NCBI GenBank assembly: GCA_963782045.1
Contig: CAWAIR010000018.1
Span: 186,001-250,000 of the forward strand
From: CAVSRC01 sp963782045
GTDB lineage: Bacteria; Pseudomonadota; Alphaproteobacteria; Rhizobiales; Kaistiaceae
Direction: 5' to 3'
Length of the DNA: 64,000 bases
In this document: piece after piece, positions 39,186-50,732 of the stretch
Layout of the letters: the number at the start of each line of letters is the position of its first letter
How positions within the stretch are numbered: the first letter of the stretch is position 1
Translations under genes and position numbers: made by a program
Notes under the pieces: model-generated
Seen by the model: only the letters and a program-made list of their open reading frames with translations
Databases searched by the model: none
What the model was told of the DNA's origin: nothing

Positions 39186-40266
39186 TCAGCTCGCGGTCTT
39201 CAGGGCTTCGGCCGGGCGCCGTCGCCAGACGAAACGGAGACGGTAGTAGATGAGCGTGTCGCAGGCCAGCACGTAGAACAGCAGCATGCCCTGGAACACT
39301 GCGGTGGTCTGGTCGGAGATGCCGAGCGAAACCTGCGCCCCCTCCCCGCCCATATAGGAGAGCGCCAGCAGCAGGCCTGCGAACAGGATGCCGACCGGGT
39401 GCAGGCGGCCGAGGAAGGCGACGATGATGGCAGTGAAGCCGTAGCCCGGCGAAATGGTGGTGCGGAACTGGCCGATGGAGCCGGCCACCTCGCTGATGCC
39501 GGCGAGCCCAGCCAGGCCGCCCGATATCAGCATGGTGAGCATGACCATGCGTTTGCGGTCGAAGCCGCCGAAGGCGCCGGCGCGTGGCGACTGGCCGAGC
39601 ACGCGGATCTGGAAGCCGGTCATGGTGCGCTCGGTCATGAACCACGCGACGCCGACCGCAACCAGCACGAAGATCACGTTCAGGCGGACGCTGTCACCGA
39701 TGATCACCGGCAGCATCTGGCCGTCGATGAAGGGATGGCTGTTGGGGAAGTTGTGGCCCGCCGGGTCGCGCCAGGGCGTGCGCGCCAGATAGTCGACCAT
39801 CAGATTGGCGATGTAGACCAGCATCAGCGTCGTCAGCGTCTCATTGGCGTTGAAGCGGTTCTTCAGCCAGGCAGGGATGGCCGCATAGAGCATGCCGCCG
39901 AGGATGCCCATGAGCATGATCAGGGTGAGCGGCACGACGCCGCCCCAGTCCGGGAAGTAGATCGGGATAATCGAGCCGAAGATGGCACCGACCGCGTACT
40001 GGCCCTCGGCGCCGATGTTCCACACGTTCGACTGGTAGCAGAACGACAGTCCGACAGCGATGAGGATGATCGGCGCCGCCTTGATGATGACCGTCTCGAT
40101 CGACCAGGCTGCGGTGAGCGGATCGATGAAATAGAGATAGAGCGCCCTCAGCGGGTCGATCTTCATCAGCGCAAAGATGATGAAGAAGGTGACGACCGAC
40201 AGCGCGATGGCAAGGACCGGCGACAGAACCGACATCTTGCGGCTCTGTTCCGCCCGTCGTTCGAGC

Positions 40267-40277
<11 letters not shown>
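39186..40277 (-). CDS. ABC transporter permease (BMP/nucleoside type), first subunit
   Basis: 363 residues. A long N-terminus (RRAEQSRKMSVLSPVLAIAL) leads to about ten hydrophobic helices. The conserved loops NIGAEGQYAVGAIFGS and GYGFTAIIVAFLGRLHPVGI are typical of the YufP/NupP-like permeases that pair with BMP proteins. The start overlaps the ATPase 3' end by 11 bases. Confidence 0.92.
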
Positions 40278-41870
<1,593 letters not shown>

Positions 41871-41874
<4 letters not shown>

Positions 41875-42878
41875 GCGTGCCGCCGCTCCTGGGTCGCGTT
41901 GCTGGTCTGGTGTTGCATAGGCCGTGCCGTCGCCCGCAAGGCTTCGTCGCGGATGAGCAGTTCGGCGGCCGTCGCCGCCGCGATCACGGCCGGCGCCTTC
42001 GAATGGATGCCGCCGACGCCGATCGGACAGGTGAGCTCGGCGACGCGCGCTGGCGGGATGCCCGCCTCGTTGAGCCGTTTCTCGAAGCGGGCGCGCTTGG
42101 CCCTGGAGCCGATCAGGCCGACATAGGCGATGCGCTCGTCGGCGAGCGCCGCATGGGTCAGCGCCAGGTCGAGCTGGTGGCTGTGGCTCATGATTGCGAC
42201 GAAGCTGCCGCCCGGCAGGTCGGCAAGCGCCGCGGCGGGCTCGGCGAGACGGCGCAGCGTGACGTTGCCCGGCACGTGGCTGGGGAAGGCGTCGGGGCGT
42301 GGATCGACCCAGGTGACGGCGAAGGGCAGCGGCGCCAGCGCCAGAACGAGTGCGCGGCCGACATGGCCGGCACCGAAGAGGACGAACGGCCGGCGGTCGT
42401 CGCCGAAGGCCTCGGTGAGCACGTTGGCGGCAAGAGCGGCGCTGCCCGGCGGCATCGCGTCCTCGCTCACGATCTCCCGCGCGATCCCGGTGGCCGTGAT
42501 CGTGCCGCGGGTCACCAGCCGGCCAGCGGCCTCATGCGCCGCAAGCTCGGCCACCGCGGCGCGGCGGTCGGCGGCGATCACCTCGACGACCAGATCGACA
42601 TTGCCGCCGCAGCATTGGCCGAGTTCCGGCCCGAGCGCGTATCTGCGGACCTCCGCCCCGGGTGCGGCGGGATTGGCGAGCGCCGCCTGGGCCACGGCGA
42701 TGGCGCGCCACTCCAGCGTGCCGCCGCCGATGGTGCCGGTGAAGCCGCCGTCTGGATGGACGATCAGCCGGGCACCGGCCTCGCGAGGGGCCGAGCCGCG
42801 GGTGGCGGCCACCGTGACCATGGCGACGCGGCCGTGGGCATCGAGCCCGGCGAGCACGCGCGGCCACACCGGCATCAT
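41871..42878 (-). CDS. xdhC: XdhC, molybdenum-cofactor insertion factor for xanthine dehydrogenase
   Basis: 335 residues. N-terminal XdhC/CoxI domain (TVAATRGSAPREAGARLIV, LGPELGQCCGGNVDL with the Cys-Cys pair that handles the sulfido ligand), and a C-terminal Rossmann domain (FVLFGAGHVGRALVLAL, CPIGVGGIHSKAPAVIAAA). It binds Moco, helps to sulfurate it and delivers it to XdhB. The start overlaps the xdhB stop (ATGA, 42875-42878). Confidence 0.94.
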
Positions 42879-45247
42879 GCGCCGGCTCCGTTGGTGGCGC
42901 GGACGGCACGCATGATCGCCTCCGGCGTCGCCGGTGCGTCGAGATTGGGGAAGACCGCCGGCTTGAGGCTGAGCACCGCATCGGTGATCGCCGAGAACAC
43001 CGAGATCGCCAGCATCAGCGGCGGCTCGCCGACCGCCTTGGAGCGGAAGATCGAATTCTCCCGGTTGCCGCCGGATTCGAACAGCGCGACGCGGAAATCG
43101 GCCGGCACGTCGGAGGCCGTCGGGATCTTGTAGGTCGACGGCGCATGGGTGGCGAGCCGCCCTGCCGAATCCCACACCAGCTCCTCGGTGGTCAGCCAGC
43201 CCATGCCCTGGACGAAGCCGCCCTCGATCTGGCCGATGTCGATGGCCGGGTTGAGCGATTTGCCGACGTCGTGGAGGATGTCGACGCGGTCGACGCGCAT
43301 CTCGCCGGTCATGGTGTCGATGGTGACTTCCGAGCAGGCAGCGCCGTAGGCGAAATAGTAGAACGGCCGGCCGCTCGCCTTGTCGCGATCCCAGTGGATC
43401 AGCGGCGTCTTGTAGAAGCCGGCCGAGGACAGGTGCACGCGCTCGACATAGGCGGCGGTCGCCAGCTCCGACAGCGGCATGGTGCGGTTGCCGATCAGCA
43501 CCTCGCCGTTGCGGAACTCGACGCGGGTACGCTCGACGTTCCACTTCTCCTCGATGAAGGCGTAGAGGCGGCCCTTGATCTGGCGGCAGGCGTCAAGCGC
43601 CGCCTGGGCATTGAGGTCGGTGCCGGCGGAGGCCGCGGTCGGCGAGGTGTTGGGCACCTTGGCGGTCGAGGTGGCGGTGATCTTCACCTTGTCGATACCG
43701 ACGCCGAACTCCTCGGCGACCACCTGCGCCACCTTGATGAACAGTCCCTGCCCCATCTCGGTGCCGCCGTGATTGAGGCTGATCGAGCCGTCGCGGTAGA
43801 GGTGGACCAGAGCGCCGGCCTGATTGAGGTGGATGAGGGTGAAGGAGATGCCGAACTTCACCGGGGTGAGCGCGATGCCCTTCTTGAGCACTGGGCTCGA
43901 CCCGTTGAACTCGGCGATCGTCTTGCGGCGGGCGCGGTAGTCGCTGGTACGCTCGATCTCGGCGATCAGCTCGGGCAGGATGTTGTCCTCGACGCGCATG
44001 CCGTAGGGCGTGCGGTCGCGGCCTACCCCCTCGTAGAAATTCGCCTTGCGCACGTCGAGCGGATCGCGCCCGGTGACATAGGCGATATGGTCCATCATGC
44101 GCTCGGCGAAGAGCATGCCCTGCGGCCCGCCGAAGCCGCGGAAGGCGGTGTTGGAGACCGTGTTGGTGCGCAGCCGCCGGGTGACGATGCGGCACGACGG
44201 ATAGTAGTAGGCGTTGTCGGCATGGAACATGGTGCGGTCGACGACGCCGAGCGACAGGTCCTCCGAATGGCCACAGCGCGCCGACAGCGTCACGTCGACC
44301 GAGCGCAGGCTGCCCTCGCGCGAGAAGCCGGCGGCGTAGTCGACGCGGAAATCGTGGCGCTTGCCGGTCATCGTCATGTCGTCGTCGCGGTCGAGCCGCA
44401 TCTTGCACGGCCGGCCGGTCTTCCACGCCGCCAGCGCCGCCAGCACCGCCCATTGCGTCGCCTGGCTCTCCTTGCCACCGAAGCCGCCGCCCATGCGCCT
44501 GACCTCGACGGTGACGGCGTTGTCGTGCAGGCCGAGCACGTGGGCGACGACGTGCTGCACCTCGGTCGGATGCTGGGTCGAGGAATGCACGACCATGTCG
44601 CCGTCCTCGCCGGGGATGGCGTAGGCGGCCTGGCCTTCCAGATAGAAATGCTCCTGGCCGCCGATGCGGAATTCGCCGGTTACCCGCTTGGGCGAGCGCG
44701 TCAGTTCCTCTTCCGTCTCGCCGCGCTCGAACTTGTAGTCGTCGAGCACGGTGGTGCCGGCGACGATGGCGTCGTCGACGTCGATCGCCGGCATCGTCGG
44801 CGCCGTCGAGATGCGCGCCAGCCGCGCCGCCCGGCGGGCCTGGTCGCGGGTCTCGGCGATCACGACGAACAGCACCTGGCCGTAGAACATGACCTGGCTC
44901 TCGGCGATCAGCGCGTCGTCGCCGAGCCCCTTCGGGCTGATGTCGTTCACTTCCGGGATGTCCTCGGCCGTGAGCACGGCGACCACCCCGGGCGCCGCGC
45001 GCACCGGCTCGAGATCGAGCATGGTGACGCGGCCGGCCGCGATCGGCGCGTAGCCAGGCGCCAGGTGCAGCGTGCTGGCCGGAAGCCGCTCGTCGTCGGT
45101 GTAGAGCGCCGCGCCGGTGACGTGCTTGATGGCGCTGTCGTGCGCGATCGGCTGGCGCACGACGGCAAGCTGCTCCTTGCGCGGCGCTGCCGCGCCGGCG
45201 GCAGGCGCCACGGGCTCGAGGCCGCTCAGAACGTCGTCAGACGACAT
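42875..45247 (-). CDS. xdhB: Xanthine dehydrogenase, molybdopterin-binding subunit
   Basis: 790 residues. Moco-binding motifs: RMGGGFGGKESQATQWA, NTAFRGFGGPQGM (the conserved substrate-binding Arg region), HGGTEMGQGLFIKVAQ, and the catalytic Glu near the end in SKAVGEPPLML. The subunit oxidises hypoxanthine and xanthine to urate. It overlaps xdhA by 11 bases and xdhC by 4. No indels in 2.4 kb, unlike the flanks of the window. The very long open frame on the opposite strand is only a codon-bias shadow. Confidence 0.95.
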   Translation of the reverse strand: MSSDDVLSGLEPVAPAAGAAAPRKEQLAVVRQPIAHDSAIKHVTGAALYTDDERLPASTLHLAPGYAPIAAGRVTMLDLEPVRAAPGVVAVLTAEDIPEVNDISPKGLGDDALIAESQVMFYGQVLFVVIAETRDQARRAARLARISTAPTMPAIDVDDAIVAGTTVLDDYKFERGETEEELTRSPKRVTGEFRIGGQEHFYLEGQAAYAIPGEDGDMVVHSSTQHPTEVQHVVAHVLGLHDNAVTVEVRRMGGGFGGKESQATQWAVLAALAAWKTGRPCKMRLDRDDDMTMTGKRHDFRVDYAAGFSREGSLRSVDVTLSARCGHSEDLSLGVVDRTMFHADNAYYYPSCRIVTRRLRTNTVSNTAFRGFGGPQGMLFAERMMDHIAYVTGRDPLDVRKANFYEGVGRDRTPYGMRVEDNILPELIAEIERTSDYRARRKTIAEFNGSSPVLKKGIALTPVKFGISFTLIHLNQAGALVHLYRDGSISLNHGGTEMGQGLFIKVAQVVAEEFGVGIDKVKITATSTAKVPNTSPTAASAGTDLNAQAALDACRQIKGRLYAFIEEKWNVERTRVEFRNGEVLIGNRTMPLSELATAAYVERVHLSSAGFYKTPLIHWDRDKASGRPFYYFAYGAACSEVTIDTMTGEMRVDRVDILHDVGKSLNPAIDIGQIEGGFVQGMGWLTTEELVWDSAGRLATHAPSTYKIPTASDVPADFRVALFESGGNRENSIFRSKAVGEPPLMLAISVFSAITDAVLSLKPAVFPNLDAPATPEAIMRAVRATNGAGA

Positions 45248-46721
45248 GGACTTCCTTCTCCCGGTGCCCGACCACACGGGTCCGTGTGCTGGCGGTGCCC
45301 GACGCTTCGATCAGCGCCTTGCCGAGCAGCGCGTGGGCCGTCTCCAGACGATAGCGGGCGGAAGCGCGATGGTCGTCGATCGGCGCGAAATCGTCGCGGA
45401 GCGCAGCGAAGGCGCGGTTCCACACGCGCGCGTCACGGATCGCGTGACCGTTGAGTTCGGCCTCGGCGCCGCTCGCCCGCTTCGGCGTTTCGGCCATGCC
45501 ACCGAAGGCGATCCGCGCCTGGCTGATCGTCTCGCCCTCGCCAAGCGTGAAGCGGAAGGCGGCCATCACCGAGGAGATGTCCTGGTCGAAGCGCTTGGTC
45601 ACCTTGTAGCAGCGGAAGATGTGCTCGTTGGTGAGGCGCGGGATGGTGATGGCGGTGACCAGTTCGCCCGGCTCGCGTGCCTGCTTGCCGTAGGAGATGA
45701 AGAAGTCGCCGACCGGCATCGAGCGCGCGCGCTTGCCCTTGCGCAACGACAGCGACGCGTCGAGCGCGATGAGCAGCGGCGGCGAGTCGCCGATGGGCGA
45801 ACCATTGGCGACGTTGCCGCCCATCGTACCTGAGGCACGCACCTGCTTGGAACCGAGGCGGCGCAGCAGTTCGCCGAGATCCGGGTCGACCGCGGCGAGA
45901 TGCGGCTCGACCTGCGCATAGGTCGCGCCGGCACCTATGACCAGTTCCTCGCCGGTGTCCTCGATGCGGTCGAAGTCCAGGACCTTGCCGACGTGGATGA
46001 TGCGCCTGAGGTCGCGGAGCTGCTTGGTGATCCACAGGCCGACGTCGGTGCCACCGGCCAGGATGGTGGCGTCCGGGTAGCGCACGTAGAGGTCGGCGAG
46101 GCTGTCGAGGCTGGTCGGCGCGGCGAAGAAGCGGGTGTCGTCGCCGACGAAGACGTCCTCGCTGTCGGCGAGGAAGGTGAGCACGCCGCTCATGTCCTCG
46201 CGGCCCTTGCGGAAGCGGTCCTGGCGGCCGTCCGCGCAGGCGGCGACCGCCGCATCGACGATCGGCCGGTAGCCGGTGCAGCGGCAAAGATTGCCGGCGA
46301 TCCAGTCGTTGACCGTCTCGCGCGTCACCGTCCCGTCGGTCGACTGGTACATGGCGAACAGCGCCATGACAAAGCCCGGCGTGCAGAAGCCGCATTGCGA
46401 AGCGTGGTGCGCCACCATCTCGCGCTGGATCGGATGCAGCGACCCGTCGGGGCCGATGAGGTCCTCCACCGTCACCACCTCGGTGCCGTCGACCTGGCCG
46501 AGAAGCTGGATGCAGGCGTTGATCGGCTCGTAGACCAGCCGGCCATTGCGCATGCGGCCGATGGCGACCGTACAGGCGCCGCAGTCGCCCTCGCCGCAGC
46601 CTTCCTTGGTGCCGGTGGCGCCTTCGGTCTCGCGCAGATAGTCGAGCAGCGTGGTCATCGGGTCGACATGGACCAATTCGACCAGTCGGCTCTTGCGGAT
46701 GAAGCGGATCGTCGGGCGCAT
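45237..46721 (-). CDS. xdhA: Xanthine dehydrogenase, FeS/FAD subunit
   Basis: 494 residues. The N-terminal 2Fe-2S domain has CGEGDCGACTVAIG; the second cluster domain has SQCGFCTPGFVMAL and NLCRCTGYRPI. A FAD domain follows (ATILAGGTDVGL, GSGNVANGSP-type loop GGNVANGSPIGD). Electrons pass from Moco through both clusters to FAD and NAD+. ATG 46721 shares its base with the uraH stop (TGATG), indicating coupling. The three-gene xdhABC order is standard. Confidence 0.95.
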   Translation of the reverse strand: MRPTIRFIRKSRLVELVHVDPMTTLLDYLRETEGATGTKEGCGEGDCGACTVAIGRMRNGRLVYEPINACIQLLGQVDGTEVVTVEDLIGPDGSLHPIQREMVAHHASQCGFCTPGFVMALFAMYQSTDGTVTRETVNDWIAGNLCRCTGYRPIVDAAVAACADGRQDRFRKGREDMSGVLTFLADSEDVFVGDDTRFFAAPTSLDSLADLYVRYPDATILAGGTDVGLWITKQLRDLRRIIHVGKVLDFDRIEDTGEELVIGAGATYAQVEPHLAAVDPDLGELLRRLGSKQVRASGTMGGNVANGSPIGDSPPLLIALDASLSLRKGKRARSMPVGDFFISYGKQAREPGELVTAITIPRLTNEHIFRCYKVTKRFDQDISSVMAAFRFTLGEGETISQARIAFGGMAETPKRASGAEAELNGHAIRDARVWNRAFAALRDDFAPIDDHRASARYRLETAHALLGKALIEASGTASTRTRVVGHREKEVHVV

Positions 46722-47068
46722 CAACTTCCCCGATAGGTGGAATAGCCGTACGGCGAGATGAGCAGCGGCACGTGGTAGTGGTCGCCGGGTGCGGCGATGC
46801 CGAAGCGGATGGGCACCACGTCGAGAAATGCCGGATCGGGCAGATGGTGACGGGCGCGCAGGTAGTCGCCGGCGTGGAAGCGCAGCTCGTAGACCCCCGC
46901 CGTCAGCGCCTCGCCTTCGAGCAGCGGCCGCTCGACGCGGCCGTCGTCGTTGGTGCGAACGAGCGCAACGCGGGTCTCTCCGCCGGTGAGTCGGTAAAGC
47001 TCGACCGTCAATCCCGCCGCCGGTGCACCCGCCGTCGTATCCAGCACATGAGTGGTAAGGCGCCCCAT
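46721..47068 (-). CDS. uraH: 5-hydroxyisourate hydrolase (transthyretin-like)
   Basis: 115 residues with the diagnostic ends: N-terminal LTTHVLDTTAGAPAAGL and C-terminal SPYGYSTYRGS (YRGS). It hydrolyses 5-hydroxyisourate to OHCU, linking PuuD to UraD. First gene of the cluster. The upstream region 47069-47239 (which follows the qor gene on the same strand) must hold the main promoter. It contains a short inverted repeat GAATT-N6-AATTC (47172-47187) that could be an operator, though the arms are only 5 bases. Confidence 0.94.
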   Translation of the reverse strand: MGRLTTHVLDTTAGAPAAGLTVELYRLTGGETRVALVRTNDDGRVERPLLEGEALTAGVYELRFHAGDYLRARHHLPDPAFLDVVPIRFGIAAPGDHYHVPLLISPYGYSTYRGS

Positions 47069-47239
47069 CGCGACACCTGATCCTTACGCAAAACACCTGC
47101 GGTCGACCGGACCGCTTCGCCGCCCGCCCGTGACTCTGCCGGTTTTTCGGGAGAGTCCAAGCCTCTACAATGAATTATGCCCAATTCTCGTTCAAACCCC
47201 TAATTTCATCAGGGCTGCCCGGTTTTGCGTCATTTCCGG

Positions 47240-48217
47240 TCACGGGATCAGCACCGTGGCGGCCACGGTCCGGCGACCTTCCAGCGCCCGATGGGCCTCG
47301 GCGGCATCCTTGAGCGGGAATGTCTGGCCGATCTCGACCTTCACCGACCCGTTGAGCAGCACCTTGAACAGGTTGGCGGCTGCGGTTTCCAGATCCTCGC
47401 GCCTGGCGAAATAGTGCTGGGTCGTCGGCCGCGTGGCGAACAGCGAGCCCTTCTGCTGGAGCAGGCTCACCGGGAACGGCGGTACCATCCCGGACGACTG
47501 GCCGAAGGAGACCCACATGCCCATCGGCTTGAGGCAGTCGAGGGACGCCGGAAAGGTGTCCTTGCCGACCGAATCGTAGACCACATCGCATTTCTTCCCG
47601 CCGGTGATCTCCATCACCCGGTCGAGGAAGTTCTCCTTGGTGTAGTCGATGACGTGGTCATAGCCGTGGGCGCGGGCCCGCTCCGCCTTGGCGGGGGAGC
47701 CGACGGTGCCGATGGTGGTGGCGCCGAGCGCCTTCAGCCACTGGCCGGCGAGCGTGCCGACGCCGCCGGATGCGGCATGGAAGAGCACGGTATGCTCCGG
47801 CCCGACCTTGAAGGTGCGCAGCACCAGATATTCGACGGTGACGCCCTTGAGGAAGCCGGCCGCCGCCGTCCTGTCGTCGATACCGTCGGGGAGCTTGATC
47901 ACCCGCGCCGCCGGGATGACGCAATATTCGGCATAGGAGCCCGAGGACGCGTTCTGGTAGACGACGCGGTCGCCTTCCTTGAGCCCGCTTACCCCCTCGC
48001 CCAGCTTGTCGATCACGCCGCTGGCTTCCGCCCCTGGGGTGAAGGGCAGCTTCGCGCCCTTGTAGACGCCGGCGCGGTTGTAGGCATCGACGAAGTTCAC
48101 GCCGATGGCGGTGTGGCGCACCCGCACCTGGCAGGCGCCGGGCTCTGGCATGGGCACTTCCACCCACTGCATGACCTCCGGGCCACCCTGCTGTTCGATC
48201 CTGATTGCGTGGGGCAT
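47240..48217 (-). CDS. Quinone oxidoreductase / zinc-independent alcohol dehydrogenase family
   Basis: 325 residues of the medium-chain reductase fold. The Rossmann motif is AASGGVGTLAGQWLKALGA and the quinone oxidoreductase signature is ASSGSYAEYCVIP with GAEASGVIDKLGEGV. No zinc-binding Cys cluster is seen. It would reduce quinones with NADPH. A single gene on the minus strand, upstream of uraH by about 170 bases, but probably not part of the purine pathway. Confidence 0.88.
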   Translation of the reverse strand: MPHAIRIEQQGGPEVMQWVEVPMPEPGACQVRVRHTAIGVNFVDAYNRAGVYKGAKLPFTPGAEASGVIDKLGEGVSGLKEGDRVVYQNASSGSYAEYCVIPAARVIKLPDGIDDRTAAAGFLKGVTVEYLVLRTFKVGPEHTVLFHAASGGVGTLAGQWLKALGATTIGTVGSPAKAERARAHGYDHVIDYTKENFLDRVMEITGGKKCDVVYDSVGKDTFPASLDCLKPMGMWVSFGQSSGMVPPFPVSLLQQKGSLFATRPTTQHYFARREDLETAAANLFKVLLNGSVKVEIGQTFPLKDAAEAHRALEGRRTVAATVLIP

Positions 48218-48377
48218 CGCTGTTATCCTTCGTCGCGTGAGGTCTAGGGAAGGCCGCCGCGGCCTTCCCTTTAGAACAATTCGTCGCACCATCTTGCCAA
48301 GATCGCGGGCGCGGCCCATTCCTAGCGCCGGCGACGAGAGCCGGCAAACGCCGCAGCGGGGATCGTCGGAGATTTTC

Positions 48378-48788
48378 ATGACGGCCACATCCGTCGCGCC
48401 TGCCAGCCGCGATTCAGTGACCTGTTCACCCCAAAACTGATCACGGCACTGCGCGAAGGATACGGCCTCGCCGAACTTCGCCGCGATGCGGTCGCCGGGC
48501 TCACCGCGCATCAACGGGCCGTTCTTCTTCGGCGCCACCCAGGCCTTCTCGCGGGCGCTGGAAGGCATCGGCGGCGGTCCGCACACCTACACGTCCTCGA
48601 TCTCAAGGCGGTGCCCTTCGTCGACGCCAGCGGCGCCGCGGCGCTGAAATCCTTCGTCACCTCCGTGCGCGCCCACGGCGCCGAGGTGGGTCAGGCAGGC
48701 GCTGCGCGACCTCGGCGTGAAGCCGCCGCAGGTGCGTTACGCGGCGAGCGTCGAGACGGCCGTGCGGTCGAGCGAGATGCCGTCCTAG
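48378..48788 (+). pseudogene. Remnant of a SulP-type sulfate/anion permease (internal deletion)
   Basis: The ends of a SulP protein are joined with the whole membrane part missing. The left part reads DLFTPKLITAL then REGYGLAELRRDAVAGLT (SulP N-terminus). At about 48503-48508 it jumps to RINGPFFFGATQAF, then LKAVPFVDASGAAALKSFVT and TAVRSSEMPS, which is the C-terminal STAS domain ending at 48786-48788. The intact gene would be about 1.7 kb. The left and right parts are in different frames, and a further indel lies near 48420. It cannot make a transporter. Confidence 0.75.
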
Positions 48789-49984
48789 TTGTCGTTGCTG
48801 GCCCTTGGCTTCGGCGGCGCCAGCGAACCGGCGGCGAGCGCGCTGACCAACATCAGCGGCAGCAGCGCGGCCAGCCCGAAACGCAAGCCCGCAGCATCGG
48901 CAACGAAGCCCACCAGCGGCGGCCCGACCAGCGATCCGCTGTAGGCGATGAGCGCCACCGAGGCGACGTTGATCGACGCCGGCCGATCGCGGTGCTGGGC
49001 GGCGGCGGTGACGGAAAGGGGAAAGCCGAGCGAGATGCCGAAGCCGATGGCGGCGAAGCCGACGAGCGCCATCGGCAGGCCGTTGGCGAAGGCCAGCGCC
49101 ACCATGCCAGCGACACCGGTGAGGGCGCAGAAGCGGCCGAGCCCGGCCGGCCCGAAGCGGTCGGTCAGCCGATCGCCGCCGAACCGCCCCACCGCCATCA
49201 TCAGCGACAGCAGGCCAAGGCCCCAGCCGGTCGCCGCCGCCGACGTGCCGAGCACATCGCGCAGGAAGGCCGCCCCCCAGTTGCGCGCACTGAGTTCGGC
49301 CAGCACTGCGCCGAAGATGTAGAGGCAGACGCCAGCCAGCGCCAAGGTCGGAAACGCGATGACCGGCCGCTTGCCGGCGGCCGGCGCCGTCTGGCGCGGT
49401 ATCACCGGCAGCGCGCGCACCGTCATCAGGCTCACGGGCACCAGGACGAGGCCGACGATGAGAAGGTGCAGCCAGGTGGGCACGCCCGCTTCGGCGAACT
49501 GCGCCCCCATGATCGAGCCGACAAAGGCGCCGATGCTCCAGAAGCCGTGGCAGGTGCTGAGGATGCGCCGGCCGGCGGCATCCTGGATGCGGGCGGCCTC
49601 GACGTTCATGCCGACGTCGATCAGCACGTAGACGAGGCCGAGCACGAACAGGAAGACGAACAGCGAGGGGCCGTTCCAGGCCAGTCCCGGCAGGGCGAGC
49701 AGGGGATAGCAGGTGCACACCCCGACGGTCATGACGGTGCGCGCCGAGAAGCGTGCGATCAGCGGGCCGTTGAAGATGGTCATAACAAAGGTGCCGAGCG
49801 ACATGGCGAGCAGGCAGATCGACAGTTCGCCGGGGCTGAGGCCCAGGCGCTGCTGCACGTCGGGAATGCGCGGGAACCAGTTGGTGATCGCCACCGCCTC
49901 GAGGAAGAACACCGCCATGATCAGCCGCGGCGGCGTCAGGAAACCCGCCGGTGACATGAACCGCGGGCGATGCGAGGCGGTCAT
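48785..49984 (-). CDS. MFS transporter
   Basis: 399 residues and about 12 hydrophobic helices, beginning FLTPPRLIMAVFFLEAVAITNWFPRIPDVQQRLGLSPGELS. The helix 2-3 loop and the mid-loop follow the pattern of the small MFS group resembling fucose/YbjJ-like permeases. The substrate is unknown. Start ATG 49984 overlaps the TerC stop (ATGA). Its 3' end meets the SulP remnant, overlapping by 4 bases. Confidence 0.85.
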   Translation of the reverse strand: MTASHRPRFMSPAGFLTPPRLIMAVFFLEAVAITNWFPRIPDVQQRLGLSPGELSICLLAMSLGTFVMTIFNGPLIARFSARTVMTVGVCTCYPLLALPGLAWNGPSLFVFLFVLGLVYVLIDVGMNVEAARIQDAAGRRILSTCHGFWSIGAFVGSIMGAQFAEAGVPTWLHLLIVGLVLVPVSLMTVRALPVIPRQTAPAAGKRPVIAFPTLALAGVCLYIFGAVLAELSARNWGAAFLRDVLGTSAAATGWGLGLLSLMMAVGRFGGDRLTDRFGPAGLGRFCALTGVAGMVALAFANGLPMALVGFAAIGFGISLGFPLSVTAAAQHRDRPASINVASVALIAYSGSLVGPPLVGFVADAAGLRFGLAALLPLMLVSALAAGSLAPPKPRASNDN

Positions 49985-50721
49985 GGGTCGGTCTTCTTGC
50001 CGCTCTTGCGGTTGCGGCGGGCGATGACATTGAGCGCCTCGACCGCCGCCGAGAAGGCCATGGCGGTGTAGAGATAGGCGCGTGGGATGTGGAAGCCGAT
50101 GCCGTCGGCGACCAGCGCGAAGCCGATCATCAGCAGGAACGCCAGGGCCAGCATGCGCGTGGTCGGATGGCGCGCGATGAAGCCGGCGATGGTGCCCGAC
50201 GCGATGTACATGATGACCACGGCGACGATGACGGCGGCGATCATCACTCCGATATGTTCGGCCATGCCGATCGCGGTGACGATCGAATCCACCGAGAAGA
50301 CGATGTCGACGAGGATGATCTGAGAGACGATCATGGCGAAACCGCTGCCGGCCTTGGCGCCGCCCTCCTCCTCCCCCGCCGCCTCGACATCCTTGTGGAT
50401 CTCGCCCGTCGCCTTGACCAGCAGGAAGAAGCCGCCGGCCAGCAGCACGAGGTCGCGCCAGGAGAAGGCATGCCCGCCGATCTCGAACAGCGGCCGGGTC
50501 AGGTGGATCAGCCAGAACAGCAGCGAAAGCAGGGCGATGCGAAAGATGAGCGCCAGCGCCAGGCCAAGCTGGCGGGCCTGCTTCGACTGCTCCGCCGGCA
50601 GGCGGCCGACAATCACCGAAATGAAGATGATGTTGTCGATGCCGAGCACGATCTCCATGACCGTGAGCGTCACGAAGCTGGCGAGGATCGCGGGATCGAC
50701 GATCCACTCGATGAGGGACAT
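49981..50721 (-). CDS. TerC family integral membrane protein
   Basis: 246 residues with seven to eight hydrophobic segments. The TerC signature is VMEIVLGIDNIIFISVI and the second is ILVDIVFSVDSIVTAIGM; the conserved acidic residues (Asp in each) are thought to bind metal. Bacterial relatives are linked to Mn2+ export or metalation of exported proteins. It lies 11 bases downstream of the pcs stop and overlaps the MFS gene, so the three probably form one unit. Confidence 0.9.
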   Translation of the reverse strand: MSLIEWIVDPAILASFVTLTVMEIVLGIDNIIFISVIVGRLPAEQSKQARQLGLALALIFRIALLSLLFWLIHLTRPLFEIGGHAFSWRDLVLLAGGFFLLVKATGEIHKDVEAAGEEEGGAKAGSGFAMIVSQIILVDIVFSVDSIVTAIGMAEHIGVMIAAVIVAVVIMYIASGTIAGFIARHPTTRMLALAFLLMIGFALVADGIGFHIPRAYLYTAMAFSAAVEALNVIARRNRKSGKKTDP

Positions 50722-50732
50722 CGCGCCCGCCC

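Noticed and set aside
43145..45454. A 769-residue open frame opposite xdhB and xdhA
   Set aside because: It mirrors the codon positions of a high-GC gene on the other strand. Its composition (His, Arg, Gly, Val-rich) matches no family, and it has no ribosome site.
47172..47187. GAATT-N6-AATTC as the uraH operator
   Set aside because: Arms of only 5 bases in an AT-rich patch can arise by chance. It is mentioned under uraH but not claimed as a site.
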